Under the pieces are notes generated by a model. The model had not been told where the DNA came from. It did not search any database and saw only the letters and a program-made list of their open reading frames with translations. Below, in pieces: positions 44,448 through 53,036 of a stretch of DNA of 64,000 bases. Position numbers and translations under genes: made by a program. Position 1 is the first letter of the stretch, and the number at the start of each line of letters is the position of its first letter. Source of the DNA: Rhodospirillales bacterium (lineage in GTDB: Bacteria > Pseudomonadota > Alphaproteobacteria > Rhodospirillales > JASLQF01); NCBI GenBank assembly GCA_030744625.1, contig JASLQF010000057.1, positions 1 to 64,000 of the forward strand, in the 5' to 3' direction.

Positions 44448-45704
44448 TCAACACTTGGGCTCTTGGATGACCAAGCCGTAGCCGAAGATCTTGTCCTTGC
44501 CCTTCTTGCCGAGATCGACGGCGGCGCCCTTCAGCTTCTTGCGCAAGGCCCCGGCGCTTTTGCCGCCCTTGGCCCTCAATTGGGCAATCATCACGGAAAT
44601 GAAGGGCGAGGCCATGGAGGTGCCGCTCTGGAAGCGACCGCCCCCCGGCACGGCGGTCCAGATCTTCACGCCGGGGGCCGCAAAATCGATGTATTTGCCC
44701 TGGTTGGCATGGGAATAGACGAGCTTCTTCTTGTTGAGCGCGGTAACCGCGAAGACCCTCTTGTAGGCGGCCGGATAGGCCGGCTTGTTGCCCTTCTTGC
44801 CCCAATTGCCGGCAGCGGCGACGAAGATCAGGCCCTTTTCCTTACCCTTGTCGAGGGCGGCACGCACTATCTTGTTGTCGGCTCCGGCGACGCTCATGTT
44901 GACGGCGTGGACCTTGCTCTTGACCATCCATGCGATGGACTTGATGAGGCCGATGGAACTTCCGACGACCTTGCCCGTTTCCTTCTTCTCGAACATGTTG
45001 CCGGCCAGCAACGTGGCGCCCGGCACGAGCCCTCCCCACTCCGGCTTGCCTATCATGATGGCGGCCACCGCCGTGCCGTGGTCCTTGGGGCCGGGTCCGC
45101 GGCCGCTCTTGTGGAAGGACTTGAACTTGATCTTCTGTCCCTTGAGGGCCGGATGACTGACATCGACCGCCCCGTCGATCATGCCGAGCCGGATTCCCGC
45201 CCCGCACGCCTTCTTCGCCTTGCCCCATCCGATCAGGGGACGGGGAAGACTTTTCGGGAACTCGGGCCGGGCTTGCGCCTGGAAGTAATGGTTGGCGTCC
45301 ACCGAAATGCCCGGATATTCCGCGGCGAGCAAGCGTCGCGCCTGCTTCACGGTTGTACCGCGGGGCAGTTTCAGGCGGTAGACACTAAAATCGAGTTCCG
45401 GGAGGCGGGTGCGTTCGGTGATGCGGAAGCCCAGCGAACCGATTGAGTTCTCGAAGCCCTGGGGCGGGTTGGCGACGAGGATTTCCCCCTCTTCGTACTC
45501 GTTTTCCGGGTCATAGGTCGTGGCTGCGGCACGCTGCTCGCTGTCCTTGCGGGTGATGCTAACTTTTTTCTTCTTGGCGGCCTTGCCCTGGCTCAGCGCG
45601 ACCTTCCTGGATTTGGGAGCATCGCCCGCCGACCAGACCATGTACCCCCATGCACCGGCCCCCGCCAAAAGCACGACGACGCAGCCGATAATGATCCAAC
45701 GCAT
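44448..45704 (-). CDS. Membrane-anchored subtilisin-like serine protease (S8)
   Basis: 418 residues. An N-terminal helix (IIIGCVVVLLAGAGAWGYMVW) acts as anchor or uncleaved signal. A Lys-rich linker and a pro-domain-like region follow, then the S8 domain with Asp in LGMIDGAVDVSHP, His in DHGTAVAAIM, oxyanion Asn in AAAGNWG and Ser in GTSMASPF. Intact catalytic set. The protein is unusually Lys-rich for this GC-rich genome. It is convergent with the secreted unknown and downstream of an 86-residue protein. Confidence 0.9.
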   Translation of the reverse strand: MRWIIIGCVVVLLAGAGAWGYMVWSAGDAPKSRKVALSQGKAAKKKKVSITRKDSEQRAAATTYDPENEYEEGEILVANPPQGFENSIGSLGFRITERTRLPELDFSVYRLKLPRGTTVKQARRLLAAEYPGISVDANHYFQAQARPEFPKSLPRPLIGWGKAKKACGAGIRLGMIDGAVDVSHPALKGQKIKFKSFHKSGRGPGPKDHGTAVAAIMIGKPEWGGLVPGATLLAGNMFEKKETGKVVGSSIGLIKSIAWMVKSKVHAVNMSVAGADNKIVRAALDKGKEKGLIFVAAAGNWGKKGNKPAYPAAYKRVFAVTALNKKKLVYSHANQGKYIDFAAPGVKIWTAVPGGGRFQSGTSMASPFISVMIAQLRAKGGKSAGALRKKLKGAAVDLGKKGKDKIFGYGLVIQEPKC

Positions 45705-45761
45705 GGTGTAAGACCTCCTCCCCGTTCGTTTATTCAGCGGCGCCGCGCCTCGACCGTACGG

Positions 45762-46022
45762 TCATCTCAGGCTCGACAGGTTGGTGATCAATGCCTGGAC
45801 GGCCAATCGCTCGTCCGTACTGATCTTATGGACCAGTTTCTTGTCAGGCGCGCAGCACTCCACGGCCACGTCGAGGCACTGGCTCTTGGTTTCCAGGACG
45901 GCGTTGATGATCGCCTTCTCGACGATCTCCGTCACCTTTCTTGCCTGTTCGTGGTCCGGCGATAACCCGAGGACATCAAACATGCCGCGTGCAACATCCG
46001 CGGACTTTTCCGTCAGGTTCAT
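45762..46022 (-). CDS. Small hypothetical protein
   Basis: 86 residues, all-helical look (EKSADVARGMFDVLGLS, ARKVTEIVEKAIINAVLE). Three Cys at about 49, 56 and 57. No known family. It begins at 46022 and its stop lies 57 bp upstream of the protease start on the same strand, so it may be its operon partner, possibly an inhibitor or chaperone. Confidence 0.6.
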   Translation of the reverse strand: MNLTEKSADVARGMFDVLGLSPDHEQARKVTEIVEKAIINAVLETKSQCLDVAVECCAPDKKLVHKISTDERLAVQALITNLSSLR

Positions 46023-46140
46023 GATAGGTTTCCCCCATCGGTACCGTTGCGGCGGCGTTTTCGGAAAGGCGCCGCCACCACCAACAGGCTAACGCGGAAA
46101 TCTCCGCCGCGCCACCCCCGCCGGGCCACGGCCTCGGGCG

Positions 46141-47073
46141 TCAGGGCACAACGCCCGGGGACTGGCTCGAAAGCCGGCGTCTGCGGGTGTCCAAGGTGTA
46201 GACGACGAGGGCCGTCCAGATCAGGGCGAAGGCTACGCCATGGGCCTGCGTCACGGTTTCATCGTAGACGGCAACGGCGAGAACCAGGTTCAGAGAAGGC
46301 GCGATGTATTGGAAAAGGCCGACGGTTGCCAGGCGCAGGCGCTTGGCGGCGCTGACGAACCACAGAAGCGGCAACCCAATGGTCAGGCCGGACAGGGCCA
46401 GCAAGACGTCGGTCTCGATGTCGATTCTGGCGAATCCGCCACCGCCCTGCACATAAACCCACACCAGCCAACCCAAGAAGAATGGCGTCAGCGCCGCCAT
46501 CTCCACCGTCAGGCCGGACAGCGGCTCGACCGGGGAAACCTTGTGAACCAGTCCGTAGAAGCCCCAGCTGAAGGCGATGACCAGGGATATCCAGGGCGCC
46601 ACCCCGAGCGAGTACGTCAGGTAGGCGACACCGGCGGCGGCCAGCAGCACGGCGAAACCCTGCCATCGGCGCAGACCTTCCTTGAGGAAGAGCATTCCCA
46701 GCAGCACGCTCACCAGCGGCGCCATGAAATAGCCGAGGCCCGCGTCCGTGACCCGGTCGATGCTCACCGCCCAGATGAAGGCCCCCATGTTGACGGCATT
46801 CAGCATCGACGAGGCCAGGAGGGTAAGTAAATGGCGCCACGATCGCACGATGGCCCCGATCTGGTGCAGCCCACCCGATACGACGAGCAGAGCCGCCAGG
46901 AACAGCGCCCCCCAGACGATACGGTGGGCCAGGATCTCGGGGGCGGAAACGTGGCCCACCGCCTTCACGTAGACGGGCATCAGGCCGTAGGAACCGTAGG
47001 CGGCGGCGGCGTAAAAGCAGCCGACCAACGCCGTCCGCGAACCGATGGATTGATGCGGAGTATTGTCCACCAT
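46141..47073 (-). CDS. rarD: RarD-type EamA transporter
   Basis: 310 residues, ten membrane helices. The RarD-group features are AAYGSYGLMPVYVKAV, EILAHRIVWG, LGYFMAPLVSVLLGMLFLKE and ATVGLFQYIAPSLNLVLAV. RarD was named for chloramphenicol sensitivity; its real substrate is unknown. Start 47073 chosen; 47091 is an in-frame alternative and neither has a strong ribosome-binding site. Confidence 0.88.
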   Translation of the reverse strand: MVDNTPHQSIGSRTALVGCFYAAAAYGSYGLMPVYVKAVGHVSAPEILAHRIVWGALFLAALLVVSGGLHQIGAIVRSWRHLLTLLASSMLNAVNMGAFIWAVSIDRVTDAGLGYFMAPLVSVLLGMLFLKEGLRRWQGFAVLLAAAGVAYLTYSLGVAPWISLVIAFSWGFYGLVHKVSPVEPLSGLTVEMAALTPFFLGWLVWVYVQGGGGFARIDIETDVLLALSGLTIGLPLLWFVSAAKRLRLATVGLFQYIAPSLNLVLAVAVYDETVTQAHGVAFALIWTALVVYTLDTRRRRLSSQSPGVVP

Positions 47074-47262
47074 ATTGCCGCAGGCTCGCATGCATTGGTT
47101 TTGGGCGGGACCCCGTGGGTAGGGGGAAAAACACCGTCGCGCAAGCCAATTCGACCGCCCTCGTCCGCCCAGCCCGCGCAAATGCCTCCCCCCGGGGTGT
47201 CGGCTCGGCGGATGACCGTACGAGCCGCGAACTTGACGCGGTTCGGCTGGGCGGTGACTATG

Positions 47263-47271
47263 TGCTATAGT
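47263..47271 (+). promoter_or_regulatory. Extended -10 promoter for the coiled-coil/cyclase pair
   Basis: TGCTATAGT is an extended -10 element with a near-consensus hexamer TATAGT. It lies about 140 bp upstream of the coiled-coil gene; no good -35 box is at standard spacing, which extended -10 promoters can do without. The rest of the 336-bp gap 47074-47409 holds no gene that I can support. Confidence 0.45.
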
Positions 47272-47409
47272 CGCGCGCGGGATAATCGCTGGGGAGAAGG
47301 GGGCGCACCGCCGTTTGGTTTCGTCGAAAATGCGTACCGCCGACAGCGTACCCGTAAGACACCGCGCGCCGCTTGTTCAATCGAGTACTGGCCGTCGGGA
47401 TTGAATTCT

Positions 47410-48126
47410 ATGGACGACGTTCAAACGGAACTTGTGAGCGAGTCCGGCGAACTGCACGAGGCTCACGCCGAGATCCGCCATTTGAAGAATACCATCGGCG
47501 CGTTGCGCGAAGAGCTGGAAAGTACGCGCTACGAAAACGAACAGAACGTGCAGTCCGCGGTCGCCGTCTCCAACGATGAAATCGTGCAACTGCGCGCCAC
47601 GGCCCAGGCACTGCGCGAAGAACTGGAGAACCTGCGCTTCGAGAAGGACAAGGCCGTCCAGGAGGCGGTGGCCAACGGCAACGACGAGATCGTGCAGCTG
47701 CGCAAGACGGCGCAGTCGCTCCGCGACGAGCTGGAAAACCTGCGTTTCGCCAAGGACAAGGCGGTCCAGGAAGCGGTGGCCAACGCCAACGATGAAATCG
47801 TGCAACTGCGTGCCACGACCCAGGCGCTGCGCGACGAGCTGGACAACCTGCGCTTCGAGAAGGACAAGGCCGTCCAGGAAGCGGTTTCCACGGCCAACGA
47901 CGAAATCAAACAGCTGAAGACCACGGTCAGCACCCTGCGCGAGGACATGGATACCACGGTGAGTTCGTACGAGCAGAAGATCCAGGATATGGAGAGGGCG
48001 GCCCGCGACGAACACAACCAGTTGCAACAGACCATCGCCGCGCTACGGGACAAATGGGAAGGCAAGGCGACCGGAAAGAAGAAGAGCACCCGGCCCCGCC
48101 GCAAGGCGGCGTCCAAAAGGGATTAA
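47410..48126 (+). CDS. Coiled-coil protein with 36-residue repeats
   Basis: 238 residues, almost entirely helical. Three near-identical 36-residue repeats (each opening NDEIVQLRATAQALREELEN-like) and a diverged fourth run from about residue 55 to 200; the tail is strongly basic (KKKSTRPRRKAASKRD). No membrane segment. Ends nine bases before the cyclase ATG, so the two should be co-expressed. It may be a scaffold for the cyclase, or bind nucleic acid through the tail; both are inference. Confidence 0.82.
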   Translation: MDDVQTELVSESGELHEAHAEIRHLKNTIGALREELESTRYENEQNVQSAVAVSNDEIVQLRATAQALREELENLRFEKDKAVQEAVANGNDEIVQLRKTAQSLRDELENLRFAKDKAVQEAVANANDEIVQLRATTQALRDELDNLRFEKDKAVQEAVSTANDEIKQLKTTVSTLREDMDTTVSSYEQKIQDMERAARDEHNQLQQTIAALRDKWEGKATGKKKSTRPRRKAASKRD

Positions 48127-48135
48127 GAGGGGGAG

Positions 48136-50439
48136 ATGGCAAGCACCACCAGGAACAAGTCCTCGGCCAGACGGACAAAAAAACCGACGCTGGCCGGACA
48201 AGGCAAACGGCTGCATCAGGCGGAGATGCTGCTCAACGTCACGCGCAAGGTGGCGGGAATCGAGTCGCTCGACGAGGTCCTCGCCACGCTGATGGAAATG
48301 ACCACCTGGGAGCTCACCGCCGAGCGCAGTTCCCTTTTCCTCAACGATCCGCAATCGGGCGAACTCTATTCCCGCTTCGCGCAAGGGAATTTTCAACGCG
48401 AAATCAGATTCCTCAACGACTCCGGCATCGCCGGCCACGTCTTCCAGACTGGCGAGGGCTTGATCATTCACGACCCCTACAAGGACCCGCGTTTCAACCG
48501 CAACGTGGACGAGCAGACGGGGTTCAAGACCCGGAACATCCTTTGCGTGCCCATCAAGACGGTCAAGGGCGAGACCATCGGCGTCGCCCAGACCCTCAAC
48601 AAGCAGAAGGGCCGCTTCACGAAGGATGACCTCGACCTGCTCGAGAACATTACCACCCAGGCCGCGGTGGCGTTGCAGAGCACCCAATTCGTCGAGCGCG
48701 TCAAGAAGACCCGCCAACAGGAGATGGAGTTCCTCGACGTGGTTTCCGACGTTACCTCGGAAATCGATCTCGGGGCCCTCTTGCAGAAGGTCATGGGCGA
48801 GGCGACGCGGATGCTCAACGCCGACCGCTCGACGCTTTTCCTCAACGACGAAAAGACCAGCGAGCTATGGTCTCAGGTGGGCGAGGGACTGGGCGCCGTG
48901 GAAATCCGCCTGCCCAACCACCTCGGCATCGCCGGCGCCGTCTTTACCTCTGGCGAAACAGTCAATATTCCCTACGCCTACGCCGATCTTAGGTTCAACC
49001 CCGGCTTCGACAAGAAGACCGGCTACTTCACGCGCTCCATCCTGTGCGTCCCGGTGGTCAACAAGGAAGGCAATAGCATCGGGGTGACCCAGGTCCTGAA
49101 CAGGCGTGGCGGGCCCTTCACCGACGAGGACGAATCTCGGCTCAGGGCGTTCACCGCCCAGGTCTCCATCGCGCTGGAGAACGCCAAGCTCTTCAACGAC
49201 GTGCAAAACATGAAGAACTACAATGAAAGCATGCTGGAGAGCATGACCAACGGCGTCATCACCACCAACGAGGACGGCAATATCGTCACCTGCAATGCCG
49301 CCGGCCTGAGCATCCTGCAGGTGGGGATCGACGAGATTCTGGAGAAGCCGGCCGTGGAGTTCTTCTCCGGCCCCAACGCCTGGATCATGGAGCGCGTCAA
49401 GAAGGTGGAGGAGAACCAGGAATCCGACATCATCATGGACACGGAAATGGAATGCGGGGGGGAAACGACCTCGGTCAACCTGACCGTGCTTCCCCTGGTC
49501 AGCAACGAGGAAAAGAAACTCGGCTCCCTGCTGATGATCGAGGACATCAGCAGCGAAAAGCGCATGAAATCGACCATGTCGCGCTACATGGACCCGGGCA
49601 TCGCCGAACAGCTTATGGGCGACGGCAGCCAGGAAGACTTCCTGGGCGGCAAAAGCAGCGAAGTTACCGTGCTGTTCTCGGACGTGCGCAGCTTCACCAC
49701 CATCACCGAGGCGCTCGGCGCCCAGGGCACGGTGCAGATGCTGAACGACTATTTCACCATCATGGTCGACGTCATCACCAACGAGGGCGGCATGCTGGAC
49801 AAGTTCATCGGCGACGCCATCATGGCCGGCTTCGGTATTCCCGTCCCCCACGACGACGACGAGGACCGCGCCGTCCGTGCCGCCATCGCCATGATTACCG
49901 ACCTTTGGGAATGGAACGTGGAGCGCAAGGCCAAGGGCCAGGACGCTATCGACCACGGCGTCGGACTCAACACCGGCATGGTGGTGTCGGGCAATATCGG
50001 CTCGCCCAAGCGCATGGACTACACCATGATCGGCGACGGGGTGAATCTGGCGGCGCGGCTGGAATCGGCCTGCAAGCAGTATTCGGCGCGTGTCCTCATC
50101 AGCGAGTTCACCAAGAACAAACTGAAGGGCACGTACAAGATGCGCGACGTCGACATGGTCGTCGTCAAGGGCAAGACCGAGCCGGTCGGCGTTTACGAGG
50201 TGCTGGATTACCACACCGAAGAGACCTACCCCAACCTGATGGACAACGTGAATTACTTCAACGAAGGGGTGAAGGAATACCGCGCCGGCAACTGGGACAA
50301 GGGCATCGGCAGGTTCAAGGAAGCCATCCAGGCCAACGACAGCGACAAGCTGGCGCAGACCTATATCGAACGCTGCAAGACCCTGAAGGCGAAACCGCCC
50401 AAGGACTGGAACGGCGTCTGGGTGATGACCAGCAAGTAA
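48136..50439 (+). CDS. GAF-GAF-PAS adenylate/guanylate cyclase
   Basis: 767 residues, soluble. GAF 1 (about 46-187, RSSLFLNDPQSGELYSRF), GAF 2 (about 219-358, RSTLFLNDEKTSELWSQVG), a PAS-like region (about 365-480, LESMTNGVITTNEDGNIVTC), then a class III cyclase with Asp in VTVLFSDVRSFTTIT and LDKFIGDAIMAGFG and the closing MIGDGVNLAARLE. Lys (DKFIGD) and Thr (DYTMIGD) fit ATP-specific class IIIb. A TPR-like helix pair and the tail PPKDWNGVWVMTSK end it. GAF domains suggest sensing of a cyclic nucleotide or other small ligand. Confidence 0.92.
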   Translation: MASTTRNKSSARRTKKPTLAGQGKRLHQAEMLLNVTRKVAGIESLDEVLATLMEMTTWELTAERSSLFLNDPQSGELYSRFAQGNFQREIRFLNDSGIAGHVFQTGEGLIIHDPYKDPRFNRNVDEQTGFKTRNILCVPIKTVKGETIGVAQTLNKQKGRFTKDDLDLLENITTQAAVALQSTQFVERVKKTRQQEMEFLDVVSDVTSEIDLGALLQKVMGEATRMLNADRSTLFLNDEKTSELWSQVGEGLGAVEIRLPNHLGIAGAVFTSGETVNIPYAYADLRFNPGFDKKTGYFTRSILCVPVVNKEGNSIGVTQVLNRRGGPFTDEDESRLRAFTAQVSIALENAKLFNDVQNMKNYNESMLESMTNGVITTNEDGNIVTCNAAGLSILQVGIDEILEKPAVEFFSGPNAWIMERVKKVEENQESDIIMDTEMECGGETTSVNLTVLPLVSNEEKKLGSLLMIEDISSEKRMKSTMSRYMDPGIAEQLMGDGSQEDFLGGKSSEVTVLFSDVRSFTTITEALGAQGTVQMLNDYFTIMVDVITNEGGMLDKFIGDAIMAGFGIPVPHDDDEDRAVRAAIAMITDLWEWNVERKAKGQDAIDHGVGLNTGMVVSGNIGSPKRMDYTMIGDGVNLAARLESACKQYSARVLISEFTKNKLKGTYKMRDVDMVVVKGKTEPVGVYEVLDYHTEETYPNLMDNVNYFNEGVKEYRAGNWDKGIGRFKEAIQANDSDKLAQTYIERCKTLKAKPPKDWNGVWVMTSK

Positions 50440-50464
50440 GCCCGCCGCAGTCCCAGACCCGCCC

Positions 50465-52789
50465 CTACTTCGTGGTCGCGATAAAGACCCCGTCCCAATC
50501 TGGCGGTGGCGGGTTTATTTTGTATTCGGCGATGCGTTCCTCGTAGAGATCGCAGAGCACATCCAGGGTGACTTCGAGGTTCCAGGGTCTGTGCGCCTCG
50601 TCGCCGAGAACGCGGATATCCTTAAACATCCCGGCGGCTTCGTCGAAGCGCTGTTGACGATAGCTTTCCATCGCGTCGACAATTTTCTTTTGCAGTTCTA
50701 CGAACTTAGGGCCGGCCTTTACCTCCCCGTCACCCATCAGGCCGTAGATATACGTGCCTTCGGTCTTACCCTTGACCTGAATGAAGTCGAGATCAATGGT
50801 CGCCATCCGATCCTCAACCGCCGCGTTGGTGGTTGGGCCGAGGACCACGTTCATGCCATAGCTCTTGCTCTGGCCTTCCAGGCGCGCCGCCAGATTGACC
50901 GTATCGCCGAGCACCGAATAGTCGAAACGCTGGTCGGACCCCATGTTGCCGACCACGCATTCACCGGAGTTCAGGCCGAGGCCGACCTTCAGCGGGATAT
51001 GCTTGCGGCCTTCCTCTTTCGCTTCGACTTCAAGCCGGTCATTCAGCGGCCCCATCTCGGCCAGCATCGCCAAAGCCGATTCACAGCCATTGAAGGAGTG
51101 GTCGTTGTCATCCATCGGCGCGTTCCAGAACGCCATGATGCAGTCGCCCATGTACTTATCCACGGTGCCCTGCCTGGACAGAATTGCGTTGGTTAACGGC
51201 GTCAACAGCTTGTTGATGAGGCTGGTCAGCCCGACCGCGTCGAACTGCTCGGATATGGTAGTGAAGCCCCGCACGTCGCAGAACAGCAGCGTCAATTCGC
51301 GCAGTTCGCCGCCCAGTTTCAACTCGCCCGGGTTCTCGGCGACGCGGCTGACCATGTCCGGAGACAGGTATTTGGAGAAAGCATCGCGGGTCTGGCGCCG
51401 CTGGGCCTCCTCCTTGGCATAGCCCGTATACGTCAGCAGGGTATACAGGAAGAGAATTGAGACGATGGCGAAGCCGGCGTCGAAGAGCAGGCGCTCGGTG
51501 ACGAACAGGTACCATGACGTGCCGGCGGCGCCGAATGCGAGCACCATGAACAGCAGCATGGTCCACTTGGCGCCGATCTTGGGCACCAGCCAAATCATCA
51601 GCAGGCCGCCGAACAGGATCAACGCCAGCTCGGCCCCGATGAAATAGCCCGGGCGCTGCAGATAGGCGCCCGTCAATGCGGTTTCGATCAACTGAACGTG
51701 CACCTCGACCCCGGGGATGATGGGATCGACGGGGGTGGATCGAATATCCAGCAAGCCGACGGCCGATGTGCCGACGATGGTCAGCTTGCCCTTGATCTTG
51801 GTCGGATCGGCCGTCCCCGCCAGCACGTCCTTGGCCGACACGTATTTCGACTTGTCGCTCTTCGAAAAGTAGGGCCAGACGCGGCCCAGCTTGTCGGTGA
51901 GCAGCTTCAAGCCTTTGGGCGGAAACGCTCGGCGCGGCGCGATGCCGATGCTGCGCACCCCCGCCTGGTCGACATCCACCAGGATGGTTCGCCGCTGGAA
52001 GACAACGCGCATCATTTCGACGGCCAACGCCGTAAAGAGGTTGCCCTCGAATACGAACAAGGTGGGCACGCGGCGGACGATGCCGTCGGGCTCGGGAACC
52101 AGCGAAAAGATGCCGTGACCGGCGGCGGCTTTTTCCAGGACCGGGACATTGCGAACCAGGGAACGGAAACCCGGCAGCAGGTCCTTCGGATCCTTGGCCC
52201 CCTTGCGCTTCCTGATACTGATCGATTTTTTGACCGGCGGCCCGGCCTTGGTCTCGCGTTCTTCCCAATAACCGGCGTAACCCACCACTACGCGGCGGCT
52301 CTTCTTGATCACCTGGGCGAATATGTCGTCGTTGCCGGGCAGGGTACGCAATTTTGCCCGGGTCTGGTCATCGATTCCGGCCAGCGAATCGGCGATGCCG
52401 GACGGATTCATGCGGTCGGGTTCGGCGAACACGACGTCGAAGGCGACCTGTGCGGCGCCCATCTGGAACAGGTTGTCGACCATTTGCGCGATGGTGTTGC
52501 GCGACCACGGCCACTGGCCAATCTCGGCCAGGCTCTCTTCGTCGAGATCGATGATGGTGACCGGTTGTTTCTCGGGTGGCGGAATTTCGCGGGGGCGCAG
52601 CTTCTGATAATAGTCGAACGTCTTGAGCCGCATGAACTCGACGGGATAGGGGTTGGTGATGTAGGCGACCATAAAGGCCGCGAGCAGCCCCAGGCCCATG
52701 AGCCTGTCGACGGAAAAGGCGGCGCGAAGAAAGTTTTTGAACCTTTCCAGGCTGAATACGCCGCGAAGGAAACCGAGTACCCTATCCAT
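50465..52789 (-). CDS. CHASE2-domain adenylate/guanylate cyclase
   Basis: 774 residues. One N-terminal membrane helix (about 31-48), a large extracytoplasmic CHASE2 sensor (about 60-390), three membrane helices (about 395-470), then a class III cyclase: LTLLFCDVRGFTTIS, GTVDKYMGDCIMAFWNAP, FDYSVLGDTVNLAARLE. A C-terminal helical region and PPPPDWDGVFIATTK echo the tail of the neighbouring GAF cyclase, which it faces across 25 bp. It would report an envelope signal into the same second-messenger pool. Confidence 0.92.
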   Translation of the reverse strand: MDRVLGFLRGVFSLERFKNFLRAAFSVDRLMGLGLLAAFMVAYITNPYPVEFMRLKTFDYYQKLRPREIPPPEKQPVTIIDLDEESLAEIGQWPWSRNTIAQMVDNLFQMGAAQVAFDVVFAEPDRMNPSGIADSLAGIDDQTRAKLRTLPGNDDIFAQVIKKSRRVVVGYAGYWEERETKAGPPVKKSISIRKRKGAKDPKDLLPGFRSLVRNVPVLEKAAAGHGIFSLVPEPDGIVRRVPTLFVFEGNLFTALAVEMMRVVFQRRTILVDVDQAGVRSIGIAPRRAFPPKGLKLLTDKLGRVWPYFSKSDKSKYVSAKDVLAGTADPTKIKGKLTIVGTSAVGLLDIRSTPVDPIIPGVEVHVQLIETALTGAYLQRPGYFIGAELALILFGGLLMIWLVPKIGAKWTMLLFMVLAFGAAGTSWYLFVTERLLFDAGFAIVSILFLYTLLTYTGYAKEEAQRRQTRDAFSKYLSPDMVSRVAENPGELKLGGELRELTLLFCDVRGFTTISEQFDAVGLTSLINKLLTPLTNAILSRQGTVDKYMGDCIMAFWNAPMDDNDHSFNGCESALAMLAEMGPLNDRLEVEAKEEGRKHIPLKVGLGLNSGECVVGNMGSDQRFDYSVLGDTVNLAARLEGQSKSYGMNVVLGPTTNAAVEDRMATIDLDFIQVKGKTEGTYIYGLMGDGEVKAGPKFVELQKKIVDAMESYRQQRFDEAAGMFKDIRVLGDEAHRPWNLEVTLDVLCDLYEERIAEYKINPPPPDWDGVFIATTK

Positions 52790-53036
52790 GCTCGATGTAC
52801 ATTGGGGCCGCGATTGGCCGCCTCTCCCTGTTTATGCGCGCCGCCGCCAAAACCACCAAGCCCAGGTTGCCGGGGGAACTCCACCCCCTCGGTCCGCGCA
52901 ATTCCATTTTATTACACTCGGCGGCGCCTGTCAGGTCAATCGTGTATTGCCTGGGTTCGCCCCCTGACGCGTCACCGGCACCCATGCGATCGGACGCTGG
53001 CGTCCCTGAGTCTTGAGTCCTATATTGTTGTCCACC
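52790..53036. other. Divergent control region between cyclase and type I secretion genes
   Basis: 247 bp with no convincing gene. A short GGACG/CGTCC hairpin lies just upstream of the ABC gene. I could not identify clear promoter boxes on either strand. Confidence 0.4.

Noticed and set aside
46831-47409. N-terminal extension of the coiled-coil protein
   Set aside because: The frame is open upstream of 47410 but overlaps the rarD gene and a likely promoter; the ATG at 47410 is the sensible start.
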